Assembly: GCA_964648215.1 (NCBI GenBank)
Contig: CAZYMF010000002.1
Coordinates: 17,700 to 81,699 of the forward strand
From: CAZYMF01 sp964648215
GTDB taxonomy: Bacteria > Desulfobacterota > Binatia > HRBIN30 > JACQVA1
Direction: 5' to 3'
DNA length: 64,000 nt
The translations under genes and the position numbers were made by a program. Below the pieces are notes generated by a model. That model ran no database searches, was not told where the DNA came from, and worked only from the letters and a program-made list of their open reading frames with translations. Positions 32,716 through 42,037 of this stretch are shown here, piece by piece. How positions within the stretch are numbered: the first letter of the stretch is position 1; the number at the start of each line of letters is the position of its first letter.

Positions 32716-33837
32716 ATGAACACATCGCCAGGATCATTCCGAGTCGTCGCCGAGAAGCGCCCGCTGCCCCAGGGGTCGCGGAGCTCCCACGCCTGCGCCC
32801 GGAGCAGGTGGTTGCTGCCGCTGTTGCTCAGCGCTTTTGTGCTGGGCTCCTCTCCGGCGAGCGCTTTCAAATGGCACAGCTGTCCGGCGCCGCCGTTGCC
32901 GGTTTATCCATCGGTCTTGGGCGCAACCAATTCGCCTTTCGTCCACCCCGGCCACGAGCTCCACATCATCCTCAACGAGCAACAGGTGGCCCAGAGCGGC
33001 GGCTTCAGCCTGACGCCCGACGGCAACGAGATCGCGGTGGTGTTTCACTCCCTGTTCGGCAATTCGGTGGCTCTACCGCCGTTCTCCGCCAGCGCCGTGA
33101 GCCCGGCGGTGCTGGTGTTCAACTTTCCCGACGCGGCGACCGAGATCGGCCGGGCACTGGCCGGTCCGGTGGCGATCCGGGTGCACGCCAACGGCAGGCT
33201 GGTAGCCTATATCCATTGGGCGGACCTGGTCGGTCTGCCGGCCACGAACGACATCACCTCTCTCGTCCTGCAGGACGCGGCAGACCAAGTCGTCCACGCC
33301 GCCCTGGGCGCCGACGGGGACGTCTGGATTCCCGCCAGCTTTCAGGGGGAGCCGATGATCATGCCCACCTGCCCCGGTAACTTCATCGTTCCCCAGCCCT
33401 TCTCGATTGCCGGGGCAACCCTGGAGGGGGCATCGCCGACCGGGTTCGAGCCGTTGGCTCACGTCCACGAGATCATCGGCTATCTCGGCGACGTCGTCAT
33501 CAACGACACCAGCTTCTACGGCATGCTGTACCCGCAGCGGATCCAACCCGTCCACGAGGTCGGCACGCTCGGCGTGTCCATCTGCCGACTCAACGACGCG
33601 ATGGATCTGGTGCTGCGGCTCAAGGGGCGTCCGGCGTTCATTCGCGCCGCCGACTCACCGTTCCGTGCGGCGGCGCAGAATTCCTCGCCCGTGGCGCTGT
33701 ACTTGATGGCGTCGCGGCAATGTCCGGGGCAGAGCGCCCAGGCGGACCAATCGAGCGCGTACCGTGACAGCTTCGGCAACAACTGCGTCGACGGTCATCC
33801 CAGCGTTCCGCCGGGACTCGTTGGCGCGGGAAAGTAA
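32716..33837 (+). CDS. Exported hypothetical protein
   Basis: A 373-residue protein with an extended N-terminal region before the hydrophobic signal (WLLPLLLSAFVLGSSPASA); ATG 32716 may be too early. The mature protein is about 325 residues with two beta-rich halves, motifs such as HPGHELHIILNEQQV and LHVHEIIGYLGDVV-like (LAHVHEIIGYLGDVV), and three or four cysteines (SCPAP, PTCPGN, SRQCPG, NNC). I do not recognise the family. Its 3' end overlaps the end of lnt by 43 bases. Confidence 0.65.
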   Translation: MNTSPGSFRVVAEKRPLPQGSRSSHACARSRWLLPLLLSAFVLGSSPASAFKWHSCPAPPLPVYPSVLGATNSPFVHPGHELHIILNEQQVAQSGGFSLTPDGNEIAVVFHSLFGNSVALPPFSASAVSPAVLVFNFPDAATEIGRALAGPVAIRVHANGRLVAYIHWADLVGLPATNDITSLVLQDAADQVVHAALGADGDVWIPASFQGEPMIMPTCPGNFIVPQPFSIAGATLEGASPTGFEPLAHVHEIIGYLGDVVINDTSFYGMLYPQRIQPVHEVGTLGVSICRLNDAMDLVLRLKGRPAFIRAADSPFRAAAQNSSPVALYLMASRQCPGQSAQADQSSAYRDSFGNNCVDGHPSVPPGLVGAGK

Positions 33838-35306
33838 CGGCGCGGCACCAGGGCCAGTAGGACTACACCCACGGCGACGAGACGGCAGGCGGCGAGAAAG
33901 AACGGCGCCAAGAAGCTCGCCGGTGCCGGTTGCCCCGGCGCGAAGGTGGCCAGCAGCAACCCCGCTCGCCCGCGCTCGACGGTCACACCCCGCCGATCGA
34001 TCAGGATGCTCACGCCGCGATTGGCTGCGCGCACGACCGGCAGCCCGCTCTCCAATGCGCGCAGTCGTGCCTGCGCGACCTCCATCCGCACGGCCTGCCG
34101 CGGCAGCTGGGCATCGTTGCTCAAGATGAGCAGGGCCTGTGCTCCCGCCCGCACCAGCTCTCGGGCCAGCTCGGGTCGTTCTGCTTCGAAGCAGATGAGC
34201 ATGCCGAGACGACACGAGCCGGCGTCGAAGATGCTCGCCTGAGAGCCGGGAACGAGGCTGTCGGCGCCGAGCCAGCTCGGTCGCGGCAGGACCCCGAGCG
34301 GCCAGTATTCGGCGAAGGGAACGAGTGCCCGCTTGTCGTAGACCTGCAGCGCACCGTTGCCGTCGATCCGGTACGCCGAGTTGTACAGCCTCGGGTTCCA
34401 GTCGGATGCCCAACCGATTCGTGGCCCCCCGGCGATCAGCGGTCGGCCCCACCGTTGGCTGAGTCGTTGCAGCTCCCCGCGAAGCTGGCGGTCGACCTCC
34501 GGGTAGCCCGGCAACGCGGACTCCGGCCAGACGACGGCGCTCGGTTTCGCGGCGACGGCGCGCTCGCTCGAGCTCTCGTAGCGCTGCAGGACCGCGGCGC
34601 TCGAGGCTTCCTTCGGCTCGATGGAGGCATCGATGGCGGCAAGCGAGCAGGTGCTCGAACCCAAGCCGGCCCGGTCGATTTCGACGCGACCAACGACCCC
34701 GAGCACGAGGAGGAGACCGGCCGCGCTCACCGCATACCGAAACCGCCGCCAGCGTGTGGCGCGCGCCTCGAGGGCGAGGCCGAGCAGAGCGCCGACGAGC
34801 GCAATGGCGAAGGATGAACCGTAACCACCCACCACCCGGGCCAGCTGCAGGAGAGCCGGGCACTCGGCTTGCGTCGCCGCTAGCGACACCCACGGATAGT
34901 GTGGAAAGATGCCGACCGTGATCGATTCCCAGGCCGTCCACACCGCCGCGGCGAGCATCGCCGCCGTCAGCCCGCGCGCCCGCGACGTGCCGTGCAGCGC
35001 CACGCCGAGGAGCGCGCCGTACGAGGCGCCGCAGAGCGCGGCGAGGGCGAGGGCGCTCGCGTCCGCCAGGAGGGGCGGGGCGCCGAAGTACAGCCGCGTA
35101 ACCCGGGCGACCCAGACGACGTGGGCGCCGATCGCCGCCGTGAGGCCGAAGAGCGCGCCGACGGTGGCGCTGCCCGACAGTTTTCGCGGGCCGCGCGCGG
35201 CCAGGAACAACGGCGCGCAGACCACCCACGCCAGCAGCCCGTCCAGCCGCGCGGCGGCAACGAAGAGCAGCCCGGCCGCCAACGCCAGGAGCCCGGCCCG
35301 CCTCAT
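33795..35306 (-). CDS. lnt: Apolipoprotein N-acyltransferase
   Basis: A 503-residue inner-membrane enzyme that adds the third acyl chain to lipoproteins. Several membrane segments precede a periplasmic nitrilase domain. The Glu-Lys-Cys triad is in VVWPESALPGYP, VYDKRALVPFAEYWP and MLICFEAERPE. Length matches the family. The ATG at 35306 is the likely start; the frame extends upstream to 35429 but would cover the start of the kinase gene. Its presence agrees with the several lipoproteins here. Divergent from the kinase with 21 bases between starts. Confidence 0.93.
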   Translation of the reverse strand: MRRAGLLALAAGLLFVAAARLDGLLAWVVCAPLFLAARGPRKLSGSATVGALFGLTAAIGAHVVWVARVTRLYFGAPPLLADASALALAALCGASYGALLGVALHGTSRARGLTAAMLAAAVWTAWESITVGIFPHYPWVSLAATQAECPALLQLARVVGGYGSSFAIALVGALLGLALEARATRWRRFRYAVSAAGLLLVLGVVGRVEIDRAGLGSSTCSLAAIDASIEPKEASSAAVLQRYESSSERAVAAKPSAVVWPESALPGYPEVDRQLRGELQRLSQRWGRPLIAGGPRIGWASDWNPRLYNSAYRIDGNGALQVYDKRALVPFAEYWPLGVLPRPSWLGADSLVPGSQASIFDAGSCRLGMLICFEAERPELARELVRAGAQALLILSNDAQLPRQAVRMEVAQARLRALESGLPVVRAANRGVSILIDRRGVTVERGRAGLLLATFAPGQPAPASFLAPFFLAACRLVAVGVVLLALVPRRYFPAPTSPGGTLG

Positions 35307-35327
35307 CGGCGAGCGGGTGGGCCCGCC

Positions 35328-37628
35328 GTGAGCAAGCAGTCCAGGAAAGCGGTCGGGCTCGGGGTCACCGCCCTGGTGCTCGGTGTTGGGCTCGTCTGCC
35401 TGATCAACGGCGCCCGGCGGATCGGACATCCGTTCTCCGGATTTCTGCTGGCGAAGAATCGGATCATCGTCTCGATCGGCCGCCCGGCCTGGTCACTGGA
35501 CCGGGTGGAACGCATTCTGTTCGCGCAGGTCATCGGCGTGAACGGGCACGCGGTCGATGACGCCGGAGCCGTTCGCGCTTACGTGGAGGCACAACCGGTG
35601 GACGCACTGGTCACCTACCGCCTGCGCAAGGGGACCGACGTCTTCGTCGAGAAGATCGAGGTCCGACGGTTCGGCTTCGGGGACTTCGGCACGGTGTATG
35701 TGACCTTCTTCGTCGTCGGGCTCTGCTTCGCGCTCTCGGGGCTGTACGCGTTTTGGCCGCGCGCCACGCCGGCCCCGGTCTCTGCCTTCGCTTTCTTCGT
35801 CTTCTGCCAGGTTGCTGCCCTGGTGCTGCTGACCGGCGGGGACGTCTACGGCCCCTACTGGTTCACCGACCTGTACTTCACCGCGCATTGCCTCACCCCG
35901 GCCGCCCTCTTTCACTTCGCCTCTGCCTATCCGGAGCCCATCGGTGATTCGCGACGATGGCGGCGGCTCGCCATCGCGCTGCCCTACGCCGGTGCCCTGG
36001 CGCTTGCGGTAACGATCCCCGCGGTGATGAGCGACGCCTCGGTGTTCCTGCCGCTCGTCTACACAGTCTGGCTGCTGACGGCAAATGCCGCGTTGCTCTA
36101 TCTCGCACGCTTGGCGCTCGGCCTGTGGGGGGCGCGCGACGAGGCATTGCGCGCGAGTCTGCGCCGGGCCCTGTTCGCCATCTTGTCCTCCAGCCTGCTG
36201 GCGAGTGTGATCTTCGTGATCTATCCGGCGCTCAAGCAGGCGGTGCCCCCGGTGTTGCTGGTGGCCCCCCTCGCCATCCTGCCGCTCGGCACCGCCTCGG
36301 CGCTGCGCCGGGCCGGTACCGCGGTGCAGGTGAAGCGTGCGGCTTCTGTGCGCCTGCGTCTCTCGTTGCTGTTCCTGGGCGCGGTGGAGACCGCGTTCCT
36401 CATTTCCGTGGCCATCTTCTGGCTCGCCAACAGCCAGCAGGGTCTGTTCGACGACGTCATTCTCAACCAGCGGCAGCAGGCGCGCGTCGAAAAGTTCCTC
36501 GGCGGCACCCACGAGGAGGCGGGGGCGAGCCTGGACGCGATCGACGCGCTGGCGCAGACCGTCGGGGAACGGGCGCTGTCTCAGGCGGCCCGCCGAGCGG
36601 TCGACGAGCACGATTGGGCGCAGGCGCAGGCCGAAGTCGAGCGTCTCGGCGCACGCTACCGCACCGTCGCGGCACACCTGGCGGCCTACCGGCGCTGGAT
36701 CGGCCGACTGGCGATGACCCTGGTGCTGGTGCTGGTGATCGTCGGCGTCGTCCAGGCCGTCACGTTCATGCTGGCGGTGCAACGCTGGCTGATTGCCCCG
36801 ATCGGGCGCCTGGCGGCAGCCACCGAGGTCATCGCCACCGGCGACCTGTCGCACCGTCTGCAGCCGGACGCGACGGAGGAGTTCGCCGCGCTCGGGCACG
36901 CCATCAACGCCATGGCCACTTCGCTGGGCGAGATCCAGCAGCGCATTCGGGCGGCGCAGGAGGCGCGCCACCAGGCGGCGGCGGAGGCTCGCGAAGCGGA
37001 GCGGAGACGAGTGGCGCGTGAGCTGCACGAAGGCGTGTTGCAGGATCTCACCGCGGTGAAGCTGCGCTTGGAGAGCGAATTGAAGCATAATCCGGCACTG
37101 CCGTTGTGGCCGATCACGGAGGAGTTGATCAGTGTCATCACCGATATCCGCCGTGTCGTCGACGACCTGCGGCCGGCCGGTTTCGCCGCCGAGTCGCTGA
37201 ACGCGGCCATCGCCGAGCACGCCCGAGCCGTCGTCGAGGCGAGCGGGATCGCCTTGCAGGTCGATCTGCCTTCCTCGCTCGTGGTGCCGGAATGGGCGGC
37301 GCGCGACACCTACCGCATCGCCCAGGAGGCGATCGCCAACGCGGTTCGCCACAGCCAAGCCAAGAAACTGACTATCCGTCTCTTCCGGCAGGACGGCAAG
37401 CTCACCCTCGAGATCGCGGACGACGGTATCGGCTATGACCCCGAGCGCGTCCCTCTGGGCGGCGGCCTGGTCGGGATGCGCGAGCGCGCCGCGGCGGTGG
37501 GGGCCGAGTTCGAGCTCGTCAGCTCACCGGGCATGGGAACGCGCGTGCGGGTCGCCTTCCCGCCCCACCTGTCCGTGGAGCCGCGGCCGCCCGGCCCCGG
37601 CGGTGCGAAATCCCCTCATCCGGGGTAG
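35328..37628 (+). CDS. ComP-like membrane sensor histidine kinase
   Basis: A 766-residue kinase. A first membrane segment is followed by a PDZ-like loop (VIGVNGHAVDDAGAVRAYV, residues about 67-115), then six or seven membrane segments, a long linker, another membrane segment, HAMP (about 490-540), and a HisKA_3 dimerisation domain with the phospho-His at residue 567 (RRRVARELHEGVLQDL). The HATPase_c N and G boxes follow (IAQEAIANAVRH, EIADDGIGYD). This is the layout of Bacillus ComP kinases. GTG 35328 is the start. Likely partner: the NarL-type regulator at 31933-32568. Confidence 0.9.
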   Translation: MSKQSRKAVGLGVTALVLGVGLVCLINGARRIGHPFSGFLLAKNRIIVSIGRPAWSLDRVERILFAQVIGVNGHAVDDAGAVRAYVEAQPVDALVTYRLRKGTDVFVEKIEVRRFGFGDFGTVYVTFFVVGLCFALSGLYAFWPRATPAPVSAFAFFVFCQVAALVLLTGGDVYGPYWFTDLYFTAHCLTPAALFHFASAYPEPIGDSRRWRRLAIALPYAGALALAVTIPAVMSDASVFLPLVYTVWLLTANAALLYLARLALGLWGARDEALRASLRRALFAILSSSLLASVIFVIYPALKQAVPPVLLVAPLAILPLGTASALRRAGTAVQVKRAASVRLRLSLLFLGAVETAFLISVAIFWLANSQQGLFDDVILNQRQQARVEKFLGGTHEEAGASLDAIDALAQTVGERALSQAARRAVDEHDWAQAQAEVERLGARYRTVAAHLAAYRRWIGRLAMTLVLVLVIVGVVQAVTFMLAVQRWLIAPIGRLAAATEVIATGDLSHRLQPDATEEFAALGHAINAMATSLGEIQQRIRAAQEARHQAAAEAREAERRRVARELHEGVLQDLTAVKLRLESELKHNPALPLWPITEELISVITDIRRVVDDLRPAGFAAESLNAAIAEHARAVVEASGIALQVDLPSSLVVPEWAARDTYRIAQEAIANAVRHSQAKKLTIRLFRQDGKLTLEIADDGIGYDPERVPLGGGLVGMRERAAAVGAEFELVSSPGMGTRVRVAFPPHLSVEPRPPGPGGAKSPHPG

Positions 37629-37700
37629 CCGGTCGTCGTCGGGGAGCGCGTTGACCCCCTGCTCTCGGGGCTGTACGCTTCGCGGCGCGAGGAGAACGCG

Positions 37701-38477
37701 ATGGCGGCAAGGTTCACGGACAAGGTGGTGGTGATTACCGGGGCGGCCACCGGCATCGGCGCCGCCGCCGCGCGGCGCTTTCACCAGGAAGGGGCGCGTC
37801 TGGTCCTGAGCGACCTCAAGCAGGACGAGGGTGCGGCGCTGGCCCAAGATCTCGGGGCCGTGTTCGTCCACGGCGACGTCACCGATCCGGCTCAGGTCGA
37901 GGCGGTGATGCAGACCGCGGCCGACCGCTTCGGCGCCCTGCACGTCGTTTTCAACAACGCCGGCATCGGGACGTACGGCAAGGCGCCCGACCTCGACATC
38001 GAAGCCTGGAGACGAGTGATCGAGGTCGACCTGTACGCGGTCTTCTACGGTTGCAAGTTCGCGATTCCGCACCTGCGCCGCGCCGGCGGCGGTGCCATCG
38101 TCAACACCGCCTCGATCTCCGGCCTCTTCGGCGACTACGGCCTGCTGGCGTACAACGCCGCCAAGGGCGGAGTGGTCAACCTGACGCGAGCGGTGGCGAT
38201 CGATCACGCGCGCGAGAACATCCGCGTCAACTGCGTCTGCCCCGGACCGATCGACACGCCGCTGCTGCAGCCGGTCCTCGGCCTGCCGTCCGCCCGGGAG
38301 CAGTACGCGGAGCTGGTTCCGATGGCGCGCGTCGGCCGTCCCGACGAGGTGGCGGCCGTGGTCGCTTTCCTTGCTTCGGACGACGCCTCGTACGTCACCG
38401 GGACGGCCATGGTGGTCGACGGCGGTGTCACCGCGGCCACCGGGCAGGTGAGCTTCAGCCGCCTGTTTGGGGACTGA
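37701..38477 (+). CDS. Short-chain dehydrogenase/reductase (SDR)
   Basis: A 258-residue NAD(P)-dependent oxidoreductase of the classical SDR family. Cofactor motif TGAATGIG, NNAG motif (VVFNNAGIG), and the catalytic Ser/Tyr/Lys in SISGLFGDYGLLAYNAAKGG. Asp at the end of beta-2 (LSDLKQD) suggests NAD preference. ATG 37701. The substrate is unknown. It is convergent with the VOC gene, overlapping by 23 bases. Confidence 0.9.
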   Translation: MAARFTDKVVVITGAATGIGAAAARRFHQEGARLVLSDLKQDEGAALAQDLGAVFVHGDVTDPAQVEAVMQTAADRFGALHVVFNNAGIGTYGKAPDLDIEAWRRVIEVDLYAVFYGCKFAIPHLRRAGGGAIVNTASISGLFGDYGLLAYNAAKGGVVNLTRAVAIDHARENIRVNCVCPGPIDTPLLQPVLGLPSAREQYAELVPMARVGRPDEVAAVVAFLASDDASYVTGTAMVVDGGVTAATGQVSFSRLFGD

Positions 38478-39333
38478 TCTCCCGCGCCAGCAACAGCGTC
38501 TGCGTGCCGCGCCGTCGCACCGTGGCCACACGCGTGCCGGGGGCGAGACCGGGGCGCGGATCGTCCACCTGCACCCCGGCGGCGCGCAGCCGCGCCACGG
38601 CGCGGTCGCAGTCGAAGACCTCGTACGCCACGCCCCACAGCCGATCGGCGATCGCCGCTGCCGGTTGATCGGTGCGCATGATCAGCTCGATGGTCATGTC
38701 GCCGAGCTCCAGGCCGACGTGGCGCGTTCCCCTGTCGGGAAAGTCGCGACGCCAGCGCTCCGGTACGCGAAAGGCGGCGTCCCACAGGCGCAGCGACGCG
38801 TTGAGGTCGCCGGTGAAGATGACCACGTGATCGATCCCCAGACACACCGACGTGTCGTCGGCGACGTTGAGGGCGCGCGGCAGCAGGTGCGGCGGCGCGG
38901 TGTGCTGGATCAGCAGCAGCCGCAGGCCGCCCGCGGTGCTCGCATCGATCCACGCATTGCGCCAGGTGCGCCGCCGGCCGCTGCGCTCATCGACGCCGGC
39001 GCCGTCGGCGGGATCGGCGACGCGCAGTCCCCGGCCGCGTAACACGTTGGTGGCCGCGTTGATGTCGGCGACCGCGATGGCCAGTCCGAGCGGCTGTTCC
39101 GGCCGCTCGTCGAGGACCTCGCGCAGCATCGCGGCCGCCGACGAGCGCGCCTGCGGCTCCGCCGAGAGCAGCTCGAGGTAGGTGTTGTCGAGGCGAAAGA
39201 GGGTGTTGCGCGTGCCGTAGGCGGGATGGCTGCCGCGCCACGAGGGGGCGCGCCCGAGAAGCGTCCGATACTCGGCCGTCGCCTTGTCGAGATCGGCGAC
39301 CGCGAGAACGATGTGGTCGACGGCTTCGAACAT
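38455..39333 (-). CDS. VOC/glyoxalase-like family protein
   Basis: A 292-residue protein with two vicinal oxygen chelate-like halves. The first starts at MFEAVDHIVLAVADLDKATAEY and the second at LGIDHVVIFTGDLNASLRL, and each ends in a beta strand pair (LYLELLSAEP-like, GDMTIELIMRT). The metal-binding His and Glu positions of glyoxalase-like proteins appear in DHIVLAV/ELLSA and DHVVIFT/IELIM. Reaction unknown. It starts one base before the GH4 gene ends, so the two are probably an operon, GH4 first. Confidence 0.82.
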   Translation of the reverse strand: MFEAVDHIVLAVADLDKATAEYRTLLGRAPSWRGSHPAYGTRNTLFRLDNTYLELLSAEPQARSSAAAMLREVLDERPEQPLGLAIAVADINAATNVLRGRGLRVADPADGAGVDERSGRRRTWRNAWIDASTAGGLRLLLIQHTAPPHLLPRALNVADDTSVCLGIDHVVIFTGDLNASLRLWDAAFRVPERWRRDFPDRGTRHVGLELGDMTIELIMRTDQPAAAIADRLWGVAYEVFDCDRAVARLRAAGVQVDDPRPGLAPGTRVATVRRRGTQTLLLAREISPQTGG

Positions 39334-39334
39334 G

Positions 39335-40642
39335 TCAGCGCAGCGGCGGGATCATCTCTCCATGCGCCGCGATCAGGTCGTCGACCAGCGTCCAGATCTC
39401 GTCGAGGGTGAGCTCGGCGGCGGTGTGCGGATCGAGCATGGCCGCGTGATAGACGTGCTCGCGTCTGCCCGTCAAGGCGGCCTCGACGGCCAGCGACTGC
39501 ACGTTGACGTTGGTCATGATCAGGCCCGCCAGCTGCGGCGGTAGCGCGCCGACGCGCGTGGGCTGCACGCCGTTGCCGTCGACAAGACACGGCACCTCCA
39601 CGCAGCAGCCCGCTTGCAGGTTGTCGATGAGGCCGTCGTTGGCGACGTTGCCGTAGACCACGCGCGGCACGCCGGTCTCCAGGCTGTGGAGGATCAGCGC
39701 GCCGTACTCGTGGCTGCGCTCGAGGTCGGCGATGGGCTCGTCGCCTTCGAAGAACGTCTTCATGTCGCCCCAGAACCGGTCCATGAAGTCGCAGCGGCTG
39801 ATGTACTCGTCGAGCGGCACATTGAACCGCTCGATCAGCTCGGGGCGGTCGCGCCGGATGAAGTAGGGCGTGTACTCGGCGAAGTGCTCGCTCGACTCGG
39901 TCACGAAATAGCCCAGGCGCCGGAGCATCTCGTAGCGGACGCGGTTGCTGTCCGGGACGCGTCCCTCTTCGATGACCTGGCGCAGCAGCGGATAGAGGTC
40001 CTCGCCGCGGCGCTCGAAGCGCAGGTAGAAGGCCATGTGGTTGATGCCGGCGGCCTGGTAGGTGATCTCCTCGTAGGGCACGCCGATGTCCTGCGCCAGC
40101 TGCATCGCCGTGCCCTGCACGCTGTGACACAGCCCGATGGTGCGGATCGGCGTGGCGCGCGACAGCGCCCAGCAGTTCATCGCCATCGGGTTGGTGTAGT
40201 TGAGCAGCAGGGCGCCGGGGCAGAGGGCCTCCATCTCGCGGCAGATGTCGATCATCACCGGGATCGTCCGCAGCGCCCGCATGATGCCGCCGATCCCCAG
40301 GGTGTCGGCGATGGTCTGCCGCAGCCGGTGTCGCTTGGGGACGTCGAAGTCGATCACCGTCGACGGACGGTAGCCGCCGACCTGGATGGTGTTGATGACG
40401 TAGTCGGCGTCGCGCAGCGCCTCGCGGCGGTCGCCGTGGGTGGTGATCTTCGGCTCCGCCCGCACGGCCGCCGCCACCTTCGCGGTCATGCGCGCGGCCG
40501 TGTGCAGCCGCTCCGCGTCGATGTCCATCAACGCCAGGTGGCAGCCGGCCAGCTCGGGGAAGAGCAGAATGTCGCCGATGAGGTTCTTGGCGAACACGAC
40601 GCTGCCGGCACCGATCAGGGCGATCTTGGGTCGCGAGGCCAT
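39335..40642 (-). CDS. Family 4 glycoside hydrolase, alpha-galactosidase/alpha-glucosidase type
   Basis: A 435-residue NAD+- and Mn-dependent glycosidase of GH4, cytoplasmic. Rossmann motif GAGSVVFAKNLIGD, the YTNPMAMNCWAL segment, the metal-binding Cys-His pair in GLCHSVQGTAMQL and GINHMAFYLR, and VNVQSLAVEA near the end. It most resembles the MelA/AglA branch rather than phospho-beta-glucosidases. ATG 40642. Substrate linkage cannot be resolved from sequence alone. No sugar transporter is adjacent, so the sugar source is unclear. Confidence 0.88.
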   Translation of the reverse strand: MASRPKIALIGAGSVVFAKNLIGDILLFPELAGCHLALMDIDAERLHTAARMTAKVAAAVRAEPKITTHGDRREALRDADYVINTIQVGGYRPSTVIDFDVPKRHRLRQTIADTLGIGGIMRALRTIPVMIDICREMEALCPGALLLNYTNPMAMNCWALSRATPIRTIGLCHSVQGTAMQLAQDIGVPYEEITYQAAGINHMAFYLRFERRGEDLYPLLRQVIEEGRVPDSNRVRYEMLRRLGYFVTESSEHFAEYTPYFIRRDRPELIERFNVPLDEYISRCDFMDRFWGDMKTFFEGDEPIADLERSHEYGALILHSLETGVPRVVYGNVANDGLIDNLQAGCCVEVPCLVDGNGVQPTRVGALPPQLAGLIMTNVNVQSLAVEAALTGRREHVYHAAMLDPHTAAELTLDEIWTLVDDLIAAHGEMIPPLR

Positions 40643-40716
40643 GCCCTCTCCTATTGCCTTCCACCCTCTTCAGGCAAGCCTTGGCCGAGCTTGGCAGTGG
40701 GATGGGATGACCCCTG

Positions 40717-41631
40717 CTATGGCCCCGCCACTCGTCGCAGCGTGGCGAAGTCCTGTTTGTCGCAAGTCTGGCAGTTGGTGAGGGCGCCGTAGGTCCAGTG
40801 AACCTGCGCCGTGCCGGTCCCGTTGGTGCTCAAAGTGAATGCGTAGGCGAATACGTACTGGACGGGTTTCCCGAGGCAGGGAAGCCCTGTGTCCTGGATC
40901 AATAGGGGCGGCACCACCGTGCCTCCCGGCCCGACGTTGCCGGTGCCAAGGACCTCGCCGGTGTTCTGATTGACGATGGTGAGTTGGTTGTTGGGCGCGG
41001 AGGTCATTTGGTAGTACGCATCCTGGACGCACAGCGTCCGGGGTGGGCGTGGGTCGACGAGGTAACAGCAGGAGATGGTCTCATTCTTCCAGTCGGCGTA
41101 CCATGTGCCGGCGAGCTGCTGGGCGAGGCCCGTCGGTGTTCGTGTCACCGTCGGCGTCCGCGTCGGCGTGACCGTCGGCGTGTAGGTATCGGTGCGCGTG
41201 GCCGAAGGCCGGGGCGTGTTCGTCGGCGAAGGCGAAGGCGTCGGCGTGTCCGTCGGCGTGAACGTGGTTGTCGGCGTGCGGGAAGGCGTTCGTGTTCGCG
41301 TCGGCGTGGGGGGGGGCGTGGGGGTGAACGTCTGCGTTGGCGTGCGGGTGTTCGTCGGCGTGCCCGTCGGCGTGGGCGTCCACTCGGGCTCGCGACGGTC
41401 GTAGATGTCGTTGAGCAGCAGCAGCTCGTCGAGCGGCGAGAGCACGTGATCCCGGAACTGGTCCGCCTGCTCGCAGTCGGGGAACTGCTGGCTGTCGTAC
41501 GTCACCACGATGGCGGCGGTCACGTCGGCCGCCGAGCTGCGCCCGTCGCAGTTGGCGTCGGTGATCGGCGGCAGCTGCCCCGTGGCCGGTGACGCGAACA
41601 CGAGCAAGAGCGCGGCGAGAGCGAAACGCAC
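40717..41631 (-). CDS. Exported protein with dockerin-like segment and Thr/Pro linker
   Basis: A 304-residue protein starting GTG 41631 with signal ALAALLLVFASPATG. It then shows ITDANCDGRSSAADVTAAI, which resembles half of a dockerin repeat, and about 90 residues of Thr/Pro/Arg linker (TPTGTPTNTRTPTQT and similar). The C-terminal domain (LAQQLAGTWYADWKNETIS onward, about 120 residues) has several cysteines and looks beta-rich. Role unknown; the anchor and linker suggest cell-surface display. It is divergent from the propeller operon across the assembly gap. Confidence 0.7.
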   Translation of the reverse strand: MRFALAALLLVFASPATGQLPPITDANCDGRSSAADVTAAIVVTYDSQQFPDCEQADQFRDHVLSPLDELLLLNDIYDRREPEWTPTPTGTPTNTRTPTQTFTPTPPPTPTRTRTPSRTPTTTFTPTDTPTPSPSPTNTPRPSATRTDTYTPTVTPTRTPTVTRTPTGLAQQLAGTWYADWKNETISCCYLVDPRPPRTLCVQDAYYQMTSAPNNQLTIVNQNTGEVLGTGNVGPGGTVVPPLLIQDTGLPCLGKPVQYVFAYAFTLSTNGTGTAQVHWTYGALTNCQTCDKQDFATLRRVAGP

Positions 41632-42037
41632 CGCGCCATTTGGGCAGAAGGAAGTGGAGTTGGCAAGGCCAAAGCGGGGNNNNNNNNNNNNNNNNNNNNN
41701 NNNNNNNNNNNNNNNNNNNNNNNNNNNNNNNNNNNNNNNNNNNNNNNNNNNNNNNNNNNNNNNNNNNNNNNNNNNNNNNAGCGGGGGCCGCGAGTTGGGT
41801 TGTCCGCCGCAGATGCCGCCCGCGTCGGGGTGTTCAACCTTGACTGTCTCGCACGCCCATGGAACATTCCCGGGCGAATTTTGCTCGTTTGCGGCTGCCT
41901 TGCAGCTTGCCTTCGATTACCCGAAGGCGCCCCGGCGACACGCTCGGTTGAAGGCAGAGGGCCTGGGAGAGGTGAAGGAAGACGATGACAGCCACGCCCG
42001 TCAGCCTCGCGCGGTACGGCCGGATCGGTGGCGGACA
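41632..42037. other. Intergenic region containing an assembly gap
   Basis: About 400 bases between two divergent genes. The centre, 41680-41779, is 100 undetermined bases, the usual filler for a scaffold join, so true distance is unknown. Flanking sequence contains no convincing gene; the frames that run across the gap are artefacts. Promoters of both neighbours may be lost here. Confidence 0.85.
41680..41779. other. Assembly gap (100 N)
   Basis: Exactly 100 undetermined bases, the standard filler for an unresolved scaffold join. Gene calls that run through it are not reliable, and the order of the flanking genes rests on the scaffolding. Confidence 0.99.

Noticed and set aside
41510..42037. 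A reading frame extending the propeller gene upstream across the N run
   Set aside because: It passes through undetermined bases and overlaps the divergent gene; GTG 42038 precedes the signal peptide.
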